A stretch of 64,000 nucleotides of DNA. It comes from an uncultured Coriobacteriales bacterium (lineage in GTDB: Bacteria > Actinomycetota > Coriobacteriia > Coriobacteriales > UMGS124). A program made the translations under genes and the position numbers. Within the stretch, counting starts at the first letter, position 1, and the number at the start of each line of letters is the position of its first letter. The stretch is from contig CAKUAI010000003.1 in NCBI GenBank assembly GCA_934636245.1, positions 124,001-188,000 of the forward strand. Reading direction: 5' to 3'. Below are positions 50,428 to 58,778 of this stretch, in pieces. The notes under the pieces are model-generated. The model was not told the origin of the DNA. It did no database searches and saw only the letters and a list, made by a program, of their open reading frames with translations.

Positions 50428-51681
50428 TCAGGCAACCTGATGGCGTTTGAACGTCCTTATCGCGAGAGCAATGCCCGCCGCGAAAAGCAGGAGGTAGAAA
50501 GCGGCGAGGAACACGGGCAGCTCGACCACGACAGGGCCTATGGCATACGAGACCATGTCGAAGAGGTTGAAGGGGTTCAGTGCGTCGTAGGGGAACAGGT
50601 AGATGATGTGGTTCGCGATGCTGCTCGTCATCGTCGGCACGAAGACCGGAATCAAGATGAGAGCAACGCCGATTGCGAGGATTCCCATGGGGCTGTCTAT
50701 CTTGGCCGATAGCGCGAGCACTATCCCAAGGAGGGCGAGGGTTGCGAGATACCCGACGAGGCAGCATGTGAGGGCAGCGGCTGACAGGCTTATGTCGTAG
50801 GTGCATGTGATGCTGTAGATCTGGATGGGTAGACCTGCGCCGTCGGCTCCGTAGAAGACGAGCGTTATTGCCAGGAAGACGAGTGTGAAGACCCAGTATA
50901 TTGCGCTTGCCGCGATTACAGAGGCCGCCGCCTTCGCGCGCCCGAGCCTTGATTTGCCGAACTTGGTGGACAGCAGGATGGCGTCGGTTTTGGCCTGGTA
51001 CTCCCCGTTGAACACCGATGCGCACGTTATCACGACTGCGAGCATCGCGAATATGAGGAACTGGGCGAGGTTGAGGAAGTTCTCCCATCCTCCTGCGTAT
51101 CCGTACTCGATGGGCGTGTGCACGGCTTGCGCCTTCTCGTTCCAGAACGCCCTCTCCTCGTCGTTGTACGAAAGGACATCGTTCGCGTCGAGCTTGGAGG
51201 CTATCTTCGAGCGGACTTGCCCGTAGAGGTCGACGGTGCCAGTCGTGTCGATAGTGGCTGCCACGGACACGGGCATCTGGTAGCCTTGCATCCAAGGGCC
51301 TGTCAGCAGCGCCATGAGGGCGCCGTTCTTCGCCCTGAACTCCCAGTACTCGCCCGCCTTCTCCCCGTAGGGCTTCCTGTCCATCCTGTACTCTGACCTG
51401 ACCTCGCTGTCCGGACCGATGAACTCCTTGAACTCGCGGAGCGCCTCGGTGGCCTCCTCGTCGGTGATGGGGCCTGCGAGCGCTTCCGCGTTTGCCTTTA
51501 TCGCGGTGATGGCGGCAGTGCCCTCGAATTCGGTGCCCATCTCCTTGGGGTTGAGGGCGTACTGGGACGTTATGTTGAAGAAGGCCATGACCGCGACCAA
51601 CGCCAGGACGGCTGCTATGGAGACCTGCGAGACGCGCCTTGAGAGCACCTTCTTGAGCTCGTATCTGATGAGGCTACCCAC
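50428..51681 (-). CDS. ABC-2 type transporter permease
   Basis: 417 residues. One N-terminal helix (QVSIAAVLALVAVMAFFNIT), an extracytoplasmic loop of about 170 residues, then five or six helices near the C-terminus (FLIFAMLAVVITCASVFNGE; YLATLALLGIVLALSAKIDS). This is the layout of ABC-2 permeases with a large first loop. It overlaps the ATPase gene by 8 nt. Last gene of a four-gene operon with an ECF sigma factor; exported substrate unknown, possibly a peptide or lipid. Confidence 0.9.
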   Translation of the reverse strand: MGSLIRYELKKVLSRRVSQVSIAAVLALVAVMAFFNITSQYALNPKEMGTEFEGTAAITAIKANAEALAGPITDEEATEALREFKEFIGPDSEVRSEYRMDRKPYGEKAGEYWEFRAKNGALMALLTGPWMQGYQMPVSVAATIDTTGTVDLYGQVRSKIASKLDANDVLSYNDEERAFWNEKAQAVHTPIEYGYAGGWENFLNLAQFLIFAMLAVVITCASVFNGEYQAKTDAILLSTKFGKSRLGRAKAAASVIAASAIYWVFTLVFLAITLVFYGADGAGLPIQIYSITCTYDISLSAAALTCCLVGYLATLALLGIVLALSAKIDSPMGILAIGVALILIPVFVPTMTSSIANHIIYLFPYDALNPFNLFDMVSYAIGPVVVELPVFLAAFYLLLFAAGIALAIRTFKRHQVA

Positions 51682-52621
51682 GGTGCACTCCTTTCCTGTT
51701 TTCGATTGCGTCCTGTCCCACTTCCGCTTTCGTCCGCGAAACCGGCAGGCCCCCGGACTGCTCCTGGAAGAGGTAAAGGTAGACGTCCTCCAGCGTCGGC
51801 TCCACGGCGCGCGCGCTCGGATGCGGACGCTGCTGCGCCACCACGCGAACGATGGCAGAGCCGTCCTGGGCGTAGCGGATGTTGCCCACCGTGAGCGATG
51901 CCGACATGGCGTCTGCCTCCCTCGGGGCGACAGCGCACTCCCAGACGCATCCCCTGATGCCCCCTGTGATCTCGTCGACCGTGCCCGTCGTGATGATGCC
52001 GCCAGCGCGCATCACGAGGATCTTGTCGGCGATGTACTCCACGTCCGAGACGATGTGCGTGGAGAGGATGACGATCTTGTCTTGGGCGAGAGAGGATATG
52101 AGGTTGCGGAAGCGGACGCGCTCCTTGGGGTCGAGCCCTGCGGTGGGCTCGTCGAGCACGAGGACAGACGGGTCGTTGAGCACCGCCTGGGCGATGCCGA
52201 GCCGCTGCTTCATGCCGCCGGAGAAGGTCTTGACCTTCCGTTTTGCGGCCTCTGCGAGGCCGACAACGCCCAGGAGTTCGCGTGTACGCACTTTTGCCTG
52301 CTGCGCGGTGAGCCCCTTGAGCGATGCCAGGTACATCATGAAGTCGCACGCCGTGAAATCCGGGTAGTAGCCGAAGTCCTGGGGCAGGTACCCGAGGCGC
52401 GCCCGATAGCCGTCGCCAAGCTGGTCTATGGGGATGCCCCCGAATAACACGCTTCCCGATGTTGGCCTCATGACGTCGCATATCATGCGCATGAGCGTGG
52501 TCTTGCCTGCGCCGTTGGCCCCGAGTAGGCCGTAGACGCCGGGCGTGAAGCTGAAGCTCACGCGATCGACAGCGATATGGCTGCCGAACTGCTTGGTGAG
52601 CCTGTCAAGCCTGAGTTCCAT
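51674..52621 (-). CDS. ABC transporter ATP-binding protein
   Basis: 315 residues. Walker A GANGAGKT, Q-loop in YLPQDFGYYPDFTA, signature FSGGMKQRLG, Walker B VLVLDEPTAGLDP and switch His in STHIVSDVEY: an intact nucleotide-binding domain of the ABC-2/CcmA type. AAGGAG before the ATG at 52621 fixes the start. The C-terminal 80 residues are an extension after the D-loop region. Pairs with the permease at 50428. Confidence 0.96.
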   Translation of the reverse strand: MELRLDRLTKQFGSHIAVDRVSFSFTPGVYGLLGANGAGKTTLMRMICDVMRPTSGSVLFGGIPIDQLGDGYRARLGYLPQDFGYYPDFTACDFMMYLASLKGLTAQQAKVRTRELLGVVGLAEAAKRKVKTFSGGMKQRLGIAQAVLNDPSVLVLDEPTAGLDPKERVRFRNLISSLAQDKIVILSTHIVSDVEYIADKILVMRAGGIITTGTVDEITGGIRGCVWECAVAPREADAMSASLTVGNIRYAQDGSAIVRVVAQQRPHPSARAVEPTLEDVYLYLFQEQSGGLPVSRTKAEVGQDAIENRKGVHRG

Positions 52622-52669
52622 GTTCACTCCTTGTCCTTCGTTCGATGTTGCAGATAAGCAGGAGGAAAG

Positions 52670-53455
52670 CTAGAGCGCCGCCTTTGACAGGCGTGGCGAG
52701 AGGCCGCCTGAGACGCAGCGCATGAGCCTTGACGCCTCCAGGGCGGCGAGCGCCATGGAGGCCATGAGCGCCGCGACCCATACGGCGAGAGACGCGCCCT
52801 CGTACCAGAGGGGGAACGCCGTGCTCAGCAGCCAGAGCGCCGCGAGTACGGACATCGCAGGAGCGACGCTGGCGACGAGCGAGTTGCCCGGCAGACGACG
52901 CGCCGCATAGAAGCAGGCGGCACACGAGCAGAAGAACGGCGTGCATGCGTACAGCAGTGCGCGAAGCGCGTCGATCCCAGCGAGCGTTGGCACTGCCGCA
53001 ACGACGAGCGTAATCCAAAGCACGTCGGCCAGGCCGAAAAGCAAAAGCCTGCTCGCTAACACTTGCACGCAGCTGAACCGGCACGAGTACTCCATCTCGC
53101 AGACGCGGGTCTCGAAGCTCTTGAATACCGATGGTGCCGCTATGGCAACCGAGAGGGCCGATGCCGCCATGACGACGATGGGGCTTCCCGAGCGCAGGCC
53201 AATCTCGCCGACGAGAACGAGCATACATGCCAGAAGCGCGATCTGGAGCATCCATGCCCAGGGACGCACGAACCGAGCCTGGCTCGCGACGAACCGCCAG
53301 AGCGGGATGTAATCCGCCTCCCTCGTGCCTCCGCAGGCGCGAGCCGCCTCTGCTTCCACCAGCAGTAAGGTGCGCTTGCGCGCCGAGGCGTCGGGGGATG
53401 CCGCGTCAGCGGCGTAGTAGCTCCTCAGCGCATCCTTTAACTTCGAGTCACCCAT
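52670..53455 (-). CDS. membrane protein of the sigma/ABC operon (possible anti-sigma or transporter partner)
   Basis: 261 residues. An N-terminal cytoplasmic segment of about 60 residues (LKDALRSYYAADAASPDASA) is followed by six hydrophobic helices; there is no ASD zinc motif. It overlaps the sigma gene by 8 nt, as anti-sigma genes often do, and precedes the ABC ATPase by 48 nt. Family not recognised. An anti-sigma role is inferred from position only. Confidence 0.7.
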   Translation of the reverse strand: MGDSKLKDALRSYYAADAASPDASARKRTLLLVEAEAARACGGTREADYIPLWRFVASQARFVRPWAWMLQIALLACMLVLVGEIGLRSGSPIVVMAASALSVAIAAPSVFKSFETRVCEMEYSCRFSCVQVLASRLLLFGLADVLWITLVVAAVPTLAGIDALRALLYACTPFFCSCAACFYAARRLPGNSLVASVAPAMSVLAALWLLSTAFPLWYEGASLAVWVAALMASMALAALEASRLMRCVSGGLSPRLSKAAL

Positions 53456-53984
53456 GGCCTTCTCCCATCAGTTCCTTGAGCCTGCCGAGCGCGTGCCGCT
53501 CGATTCGATAGAGGGCGAACCTCGACTTCCCCGTCACGGCGGAGATGTCGGACATAGGCAGGTCCTGTCCGTAGCGCAGCTCGATGACCTCGCGCTCCTC
53601 TTCCGTAAGGCGGGCGAGGGCATCCGCCACGATCAGCCGTCCGTCCATGTCTGCATGCCGCGCGTCAGGAATTGCCTGTGCATCGTCCTCGTCCAAGGCG
53701 CCAACCGGTCTCTGGCCTCGGTAGAAGTCGGCGCAGACGTTGCGCGCGCAGGTGTAGAGATACGCGAGGGGCTTTCCATGCTCGGCGTATAGCGCATCGC
53801 TCCGCACGAGCCGAAGGAACACCTCCTGCGTCACGTCTCGGGCATCCTCTTTCGAGGGGAGCCTTCGCGCGCAGTAGCGGTACACTTCGTCGTAGTGCTC
53901 CTCTGCGAAGCGCCCTACCAAAGAGTCGTTCTCGCGGCCTGGCGCGTCCGCCCTGCCGTTGCTGCCGTATGGAAAGCCTTGCAT
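53448..53984 (-). CDS. ECF-type RNA polymerase sigma factor
   Basis: 178 residues. Region 2 reads HYDEVYRYCARRLPSKEDAR with DVTQEVFLRLV, and region 4 reads EREVIELRYGQDLPMSDISA with SRFALYRIERHALGRLKEL. First gene of the operon sigma - membrane protein - ABC ATPase - ABC permease; genes overlap or are closely spaced. It likely activates its own operon in response to envelope stress or a toxic compound, as comparable cassettes do. Confidence 0.93.
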   Translation of the reverse strand: MQGFPYGSNGRADAPGRENDSLVGRFAEEHYDEVYRYCARRLPSKEDARDVTQEVFLRLVRSDALYAEHGKPLAYLYTCARNVCADFYRGQRPVGALDEDDAQAIPDARHADMDGRLIVADALARLTEEEREVIELRYGQDLPMSDISAVTGKSRFALYRIERHALGRLKELMGEGHG

Positions 53985-54163
53985 TCTTTTCCCTCACCTC
54001 CTATAGGGCATAACGTGGTTTGGCGCTGGGATGTGCGCGGAATTATGATATTTACGTCCCATGCAATGGAGGAAAACCACAGCCAGCGATGCTCGGTGAG
54101 TGGCGGATATGCGAGGGGGTGGCAGGCGGAAAGGGGCTTATTCGCTTTCCCAAACCGCTCTGG

Positions 54164-54630
54164 TCATTTGAACGAGGCGCGCCAGAGATTGTAATCGTCC
54201 TGAGTCATCTTCCCCGACTTGAGATCCTCCTGTGCGCCCTGCCATGCCTTGATAGCAGCGTCAAGCTTCTGGGCTCCCTTTGTCTTCGGGTCGATGCGCA
54301 GAGCGTCGATAGAATCTGGGGCGATTCCGAACGCTTCCTCAAGCCTGAAGAGATACTCCATGGCGTCACGTGCCGTGTCGGTCGAGTAACCCTCTAGCGC
54401 CCTCTCGCTCACCTTGAGAGCCTTGGCGATCTCTTTGAGCTTCTCTGGAGTCGGAGCTGCTCGGCGGCGTCCCTTCTCGCGTCCTCGCTCTTGACCATGT
54501 GCATGTAGGCGAGGGCGAGGGCAGTGAAGTCGTGGACGATGGGCGCCCTCTTGGTGAACGACACGAGCACGCGGTCGATTCCCAGCTCTTCGACCGCCAT
54601 CCTCGAGATGGAGCCGACGTGGTCGACGCC
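54164..54630 (-). pseudogene. degraded HTH-regulator remnant
   Basis: The frame ending at 54164 gives PTPEKLKEIAKALKVSERAL, then EGYSTDTARDAMEYLFRLEE and AFGIAPDSIDALRIDP, an XRE-like HTH tail. Its upstream part is out of frame: the neighbouring frame (about 54440-54630) reads SRMAVEELGIDRVLVSFTKR, then APIVHDFTALALAYMHMV, which may be the missing N-terminal part or another gene. No intact start with a ribosome-binding site is seen. Confidence 0.55.
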
Positions 54631-54764
54631 ATCACGTCGACGGCTAAGACTTTGCAAGCATGCAAGCAGAACTTTTATGTGTTATAGTTACAAGATAGTT
54701 AGCTCCGGTACGACCGCTGATTCAAGTCGCCGGGGCTCAATTTTTTTCTAAGGAAAGGTCCCCC

Positions 54765-55493
54765 ATGCCGGACGCTCCGAAGATAGACCGGGCGCACGTC
54801 ATATCGTGGCTTTCTGAACCGCGATATAGCAAATATCTCGAAGTAACACGAGGCGATGACGCCGTCGCTCTCAACCTCTACCTCTGGAACATCGGCCTTG
54901 CGCAGGCCGTCTTGAAAGACGTCTCGTTCTTCGAGGTCGCCCTCAGAAACGCGTACGACAGGGCAATATCCTCCACCTGGAGCGGGTCCGACCACTGGCT
55001 GTTCGACGACGCCTCTCCCGTAAGGCACCCGATCCTCAGGACGAATAAGCGCGGACAGGTCAACGATGCCAACCGACTGAACAGGAATTCGATTGACCAC
55101 CTGAGAAGCGGCCTTCGCGAGAACGCGACCGCAGACGACATCGTCTCGAACCTCACGCTGGGTTTCTGGGCCCACATGACGGACCGCAGCCATGAACGCG
55201 ATTTGTGGATTCCAATCATCCATAAGGCATGGCCAAAGGGGGCAGACCGAAACGACGTCAATGAATGGATAGCGGGAATCAACAAGATCCGTAATCGTGC
55301 CGCCCACCACGAACACCTCTTCGCACATGCGGGATGCGAATGCGGGACTTTGCGATCGTGCCGAAACGCCGCTTTGCTGTTCGCTCAGCTTGAGCCAATT
55401 GCGCACAGTTATATTTACGAAGGAAGCATCAATAGATGCTCGGTCGACAACTACCTGGAGGAGCACCCGGCCCCTTGCGACGTTGCGGTCTGA
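54765..55493 (+). CDS. Abi family (HEPN-like) abortive-infection protein
   Basis: 242 residues. The first part, RAHVISWLSEPRYSKYLEVT, with a conserved YLWNIGLAQAVLKDVSFFEV helix and ALRNAYDR, and the late motif KIRNRAAHHEHLF (about 174-186) give the RN-x(3)-H signature of HEPN ribonucleases as found in Abi_2-type proteins. AAGGAAAGG before the ATG. It is flanked by broken genes on both sides, typical of a mobile defence gene. Abi proteins of this type are thought to cleave RNA upon phage infection; function here is inferred. Confidence 0.82.
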   Translation: MPDAPKIDRAHVISWLSEPRYSKYLEVTRGDDAVALNLYLWNIGLAQAVLKDVSFFEVALRNAYDRAISSTWSGSDHWLFDDASPVRHPILRTNKRGQVNDANRLNRNSIDHLRSGLRENATADDIVSNLTLGFWAHMTDRSHERDLWIPIIHKAWPKGADRNDVNEWIAGINKIRNRAAHHEHLFAHAGCECGTLRSCRNAALLFAQLEPIAHSYIYEGSINRCSVDNYLEEHPAPCDVAV

Positions 55494-55504
55494 GAAAACC
55501 CACG

Positions 55505-55917
55505 CGCGCAAGCCGGGGCAGATATTTGATACCGATTCGTTTGTTTTTGCTCCGCCCGCCGATTTTGGTTGTGAATGCTGCCCAAATGTGCCCAGTGAAT
55601 TGCTCGATGAGATGCCCTCAGGCGACTATGTCGTGTATTACCCCGAATCTATCGTTGGCGCTGACGGATCGAATCGATTCATCCACGACGTGAACCGCCT
55701 GCTTGATTATATTGAGGAGCACAATCTGGAGGTAGCCGGCGATTATTACGGGATTGTACTGGCAGAGAGTGAACTTTTTGGCTATGCAGAGGGAGACATG
55801 CTCTATAAGATGTGCATCCCGGTGACTAAAAAGCGCATAGGGGAAAGTCAGAGAATCGTTGCCCCGCGGGGCATCCTTGGGCGCATGAGACAACTTGGCA
55901 AGAAGCAGGGGCAGTAG
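55505..55917 (+). pseudogene. 3' remnant of a MerR-type regulator (effector-binding domain)
   Basis: The frame gives PPADFGCECCPNVPSELLDE, SGDYVVYYPESI, NRLLDYIEEHNLEVAGDYYG and LAESELFGYAEGDMLYKMCI: a GyrI-like effector domain as in MerR-family activators. The DNA-binding half is missing. The frame continues upstream into the Abi gene without an RBS, and the first in-frame ATG inside the domain is at 55612. The 5' half was probably lost when the Abi gene arrived. Confidence 0.7.
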
Positions 55918-55994
55918 CGAGCAGTTTCATATTGCCTGCTCAAATCTCGTTTTATTCCTCTTGGAGCTGGGCCCTTGCCGCTCCCAAACGAAAA

Positions 55995-56030
55995 CGTGCC
56001 GACCAGGTCGCGAGGGACCCGGCCGGCACG
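55995..56030 (-). terminator. terminator of the solute-binding protein gene
   Basis: CGTGCCGACC pairs imperfectly with GGCCGGCACG, and GTTTTCGTTT follows on the minus strand. It lies 31 nt beyond the stop codon at 56062. Confidence 0.7.
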
Positions 56031-56061
56031 GCAGGCAAAGCGTGCGTGAAGCGGCGGGTGG

Positions 56062-57612
56062 CTACGCCCTGGCCAGCTCGTTGAAGCGGAAGTTGCCCAG
56101 GGGGGTCTGATGGAAGCCCACGATGTCGGCGCGCGTGGCGTTGGGCCAAGGCATCGTGAACAGGGGAATCCACACGGCCTGCTCGCGGAAGGTCTGCTGC
56201 ATCTGGTGGTACATCTCGACGCGCTTGTCGTCGTCGGTCTCAGCGTTGCAGGCGTCGTTGAGGGCGACCATGTCGTCGGGCTGGCGGAAGTTCGTATCGA
56301 AGCCGGAAGCGCCGTCGAAGTCGAAGATCCACTGCATGAACTCGGAGGGATCCTGGATGTCGTCGGACCAGTAGTCGATGATGGCGTCGAAATCCATGGC
56401 GTACATGCGGGTCTTGTACGAGGTGGCCTCGATCTCCTCGATGGAGACGGTCACGCCAATCTTGGCCCACTGCTGCGTGAGAATCATGGCAATCTGCTTG
56501 TCGACCTCGTTGCCGCTGCGCATGAGGATGGTGATCGGGAAGCCACCGTCCAGGCCGGCCTGGGCGAGCAGCGCCTTGGCGCCCTCGATGTCGGGCTCGA
56601 CGGGGTCGAGGGAGTGGTCGCAGTACTTGCTGGTGGGGGCGAAGATGGTGCCGATGGCGGTGCCGTAGCCGAAGAGCGCGACGTCCACGATCTCCTGGGG
56701 GTCCGTGGCCTTGATGAGGGCCTGGCGGGCCTCGTCATGGGCGAGGTACTCGTTCTCGACGTTGAGCGACATGAAGCGGGTGATGGTGGAGGGCAAGGCC
56801 GCAACGACGCAGTTGGGGTCGCTCTCAATCTGCATGAGGGAGGAGAGGGGCAGGTCAACGGCGATGTCGATGTCGCCGCCCTGCAGCTGGATCTGACGGG
56901 AGGCGTCGTCGGCGACAACGCGGAACTCGATGTCAGCCGTGGCGGGCACGCCGTCCTCGCGGTAGTAGGGGTTGGCAGTCATGGCCAGGTACTCGCCGCG
57001 CTTCCACTCCTTGATCATGTAGGTGCCGGTGCCCAGGGGGCCGTCGACGTAGCGATCCGCGCCGACCGACTCGAAGTAGGCCTTGCTCTGGACGCCCAGG
57101 GTAAAGATGCACAGGTTGGCGAGCGTGCTGGCGGCCTCAGACTTCATGTACACGATGACGGTCGTGTCGTCGGGGCACTCGACATGGTCGAGGTTCTCGA
57201 CGCACATGTGCCAGTTGGAATCCTCGGACTGGATGGCGCGGTCGAACGTGAACTGCCAGTCCTCGGCGGTGACGGGGGAGCCGTCGGAGAAGGTGAGGCC
57301 TTCCTTGACCTTGAAGGTGTAGGTGAGGCCGTCGTCGGAGACGTCGTAGCTCTCGGCCAGGCACAGCTCGATGTCGGAGCCGTCGTCGCTGGTCATGACA
57401 AGGCCCTCAAGGATGAGGTTGAAGATGAAGATGTTGGTGTTGCCGACGCAGGTGACGGGGTCCAGGTTGTCGGAGTCCTGAGCACGGCCGATGACGATCG
57501 GCTTGGACTCGCCGTCGGCGAGCGCGCCGGCCGGTGCCAGGGCAGAAAGGGCGGCCAGTGCAGCGGCGCCCTTGAGGAAGCCCCTGCGGTTCATGGTGAA
57601 GTCAGAGCTCAT
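56062..57612 (-). CDS. ABC transporter solute-binding protein, SBP_bac_5 family (peptide/nickel type), Tat-exported
   Basis: 516 residues. Tat signal MNRRGFLKGAAALAALSALA, then the family landmarks: LAESYDVSDDGLTYTFKVKE, GLTFSDGSPVTAEDW, PLGTGTYMIKEWKRGE and the late FREQAVWIPLFTMPWP. The ATG at 57612 has AAGGTGGT upstream. There is no lipobox Cys. No permease or ATPase gene is adjacent, so it is an orphan. Dipeptide, oligopeptide, nickel or haem cargo cannot be told apart. The Tat route, rather than Sec, suggests folding before export. Confidence 0.93.
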   Translation of the reverse strand: MSSDFTMNRRGFLKGAAALAALSALAPAGALADGESKPIVIGRAQDSDNLDPVTCVGNTNIFIFNLILEGLVMTSDDGSDIELCLAESYDVSDDGLTYTFKVKEGLTFSDGSPVTAEDWQFTFDRAIQSEDSNWHMCVENLDHVECPDDTTVIVYMKSEAASTLANLCIFTLGVQSKAYFESVGADRYVDGPLGTGTYMIKEWKRGEYLAMTANPYYREDGVPATADIEFRVVADDASRQIQLQGGDIDIAVDLPLSSLMQIESDPNCVVAALPSTITRFMSLNVENEYLAHDEARQALIKATDPQEIVDVALFGYGTAIGTIFAPTSKYCDHSLDPVEPDIEGAKALLAQAGLDGGFPITILMRSGNEVDKQIAMILTQQWAKIGVTVSIEEIEATSYKTRMYAMDFDAIIDYWSDDIQDPSEFMQWIFDFDGASGFDTNFRQPDDMVALNDACNAETDDDKRVEMYHQMQQTFREQAVWIPLFTMPWPNATRADIVGFHQTPLGNFRFNELARA

Positions 57613-57816
57613 GTCTCGTACCACCTTTGGTTGGTCCGGTCACGCCTGTGCCCCTTTGACACGACGTGGCGGCGGAAGGTTGGCCGCATTGTAAGCCACT
57701 TCTTCCAACAAGGCGATAGATATGCATCATTTCGCTTAAAAAGGCTTAAATACTAATTTTTGAGCGTAAATGACGCATACAGGGGCTCATATAGAGTCTA
57801 CGGCGGGTAACAAAAA

Positions 57817-57846
57817 CCCGCAGGGAACAAAACTGTTCCCTGCGGG
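57817..57846 (-). terminator. terminator of the Mo/haem operon
   Basis: CCCGCAGGGAACA and TGTTCCCTGCGGG (13 bp, loop AAAC), followed on the minus strand by TTTTTG. It lies 44 nt after the stop codon at 57890. Confidence 0.92.
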
Positions 57847-57889
57847 CTTCCTGGGAGGCAATGGTTGCGCCGTGATGGCGCCGTCGCCT

Positions 57890-58696
57890 TTATGCGCCAG
57901 CGAGAATGCCGACGTTGGGACGGTTGACGTACTGGTCCTCGGGTGCGTCCTCGCTGCCGGGGATGGCGGGTGCGACGGCCTCGGCGGTTACCTCGATGGA
58001 CACGACGTTGCGCGTGAAATACTTGGCGGCGGTGCCGTCGAGCCACACCTGGTTGGTGCCGCCCACGGAGGCGCCCAGGTCCTCGCCGTTGATGGCGCTG
58101 GCGATGATGGCCCTGCGCTGCATGACGTAATCAAGCGGCAGCGACATGGTGTAGCCGTCGGCGGAGGTCAGCGTGACGGTGTTGGCGTTGGCTGCGGGCC
58201 TTGCGCGCTCGATGAGGGCGGCCAGGGACACGCCGCTCACGTCGGCGTTCACCACAGCGCGGCCGCCGGCGGGGTTCGCGGCGCAGGAGCAGCCCATGAT
58301 CTGAGACAGCGTGCCGTCATCCTGGGCAATCTCACCGATGGTGGCGTTGTAGGGGTTGGCCACGTCGCCGCACACGGCGATGGACCAGTCGTCGGCCTGG
58401 GTCACGGCAAGCTCGGTGGAGGCGCCGCACAGCGTGGCGCTGGCCTTCTGGAAGACGTCGGCGATACGGTCGTTGGGCGTAACCGTCGTCTGGTCAAAGG
58501 AGAACTCGCCCTGAACGTTGGGAACGCGCACGACGCCGCTGGCAAGGGCCTCTCCCTCAACAGCCTGGCTGGAGGCGGGCACGGTCGTCCAGGTGGCAGA
58601 TGCATCGGCAGCCGGGCTGGCGGCAATGGCGAGGCCGGGTACGAGCAGGGCAGCCGCTCCGGCGGCGCTCAGCACTTTTGTCGTTGAGACTTTCAT
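57890..58696 (-). CDS. exported sulfite-oxidase-fold (oxidored_molyb-like) protein
   Basis: 268 residues. Sec-type signal (KVLSAAGAAALLVPGLAIAA), then a domain with MGCSCAANPAGGRAVVNADV, SGVSLAALIERA and TSADGYTMSLPLDYVM that follows the sulfite-oxidase molybdopterin fold. A Cys (about 136) lies where the Mo ligand is expected. It lacks the dimerisation domain and is shorter than full enzymes. The ATG at 58696 has GGAG upstream. It lies 82 nt downstream of the haem/Mo gene, likely one operon. Whether it binds molybdopterin is unproven. Confidence 0.75.
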   Translation of the reverse strand: MKVSTTKVLSAAGAAALLVPGLAIAASPAADASATWTTVPASSQAVEGEALASGVVRVPNVQGEFSFDQTTVTPNDRIADVFQKASATLCGASTELAVTQADDWSIAVCGDVANPYNATIGEIAQDDGTLSQIMGCSCAANPAGGRAVVNADVSGVSLAALIERARPAANANTVTLTSADGYTMSLPLDYVMQRRAIIASAINGEDLGASVGGTNQVWLDGTAAKYFTRNVVSIEVTAEAVAPAIPGSEDAPEDQYVNRPNVGILAGA

Positions 58697-58778
58697 TTCT
58701 AGCTCCATCCTCGTAGTGCGGGGTAGCTTGGTTTGAGTGTCAATTTGAGTGTCAAGTTCAGGTAGAGCCTTGCGCGGC

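Noticed and set aside
58732..58755. Tandem TTTGAGTGTCAA (reverse TTGACA) as an internal promoter pair
   Set aside because: No -10 sequence at a suitable distance; likely a small slippage duplication.
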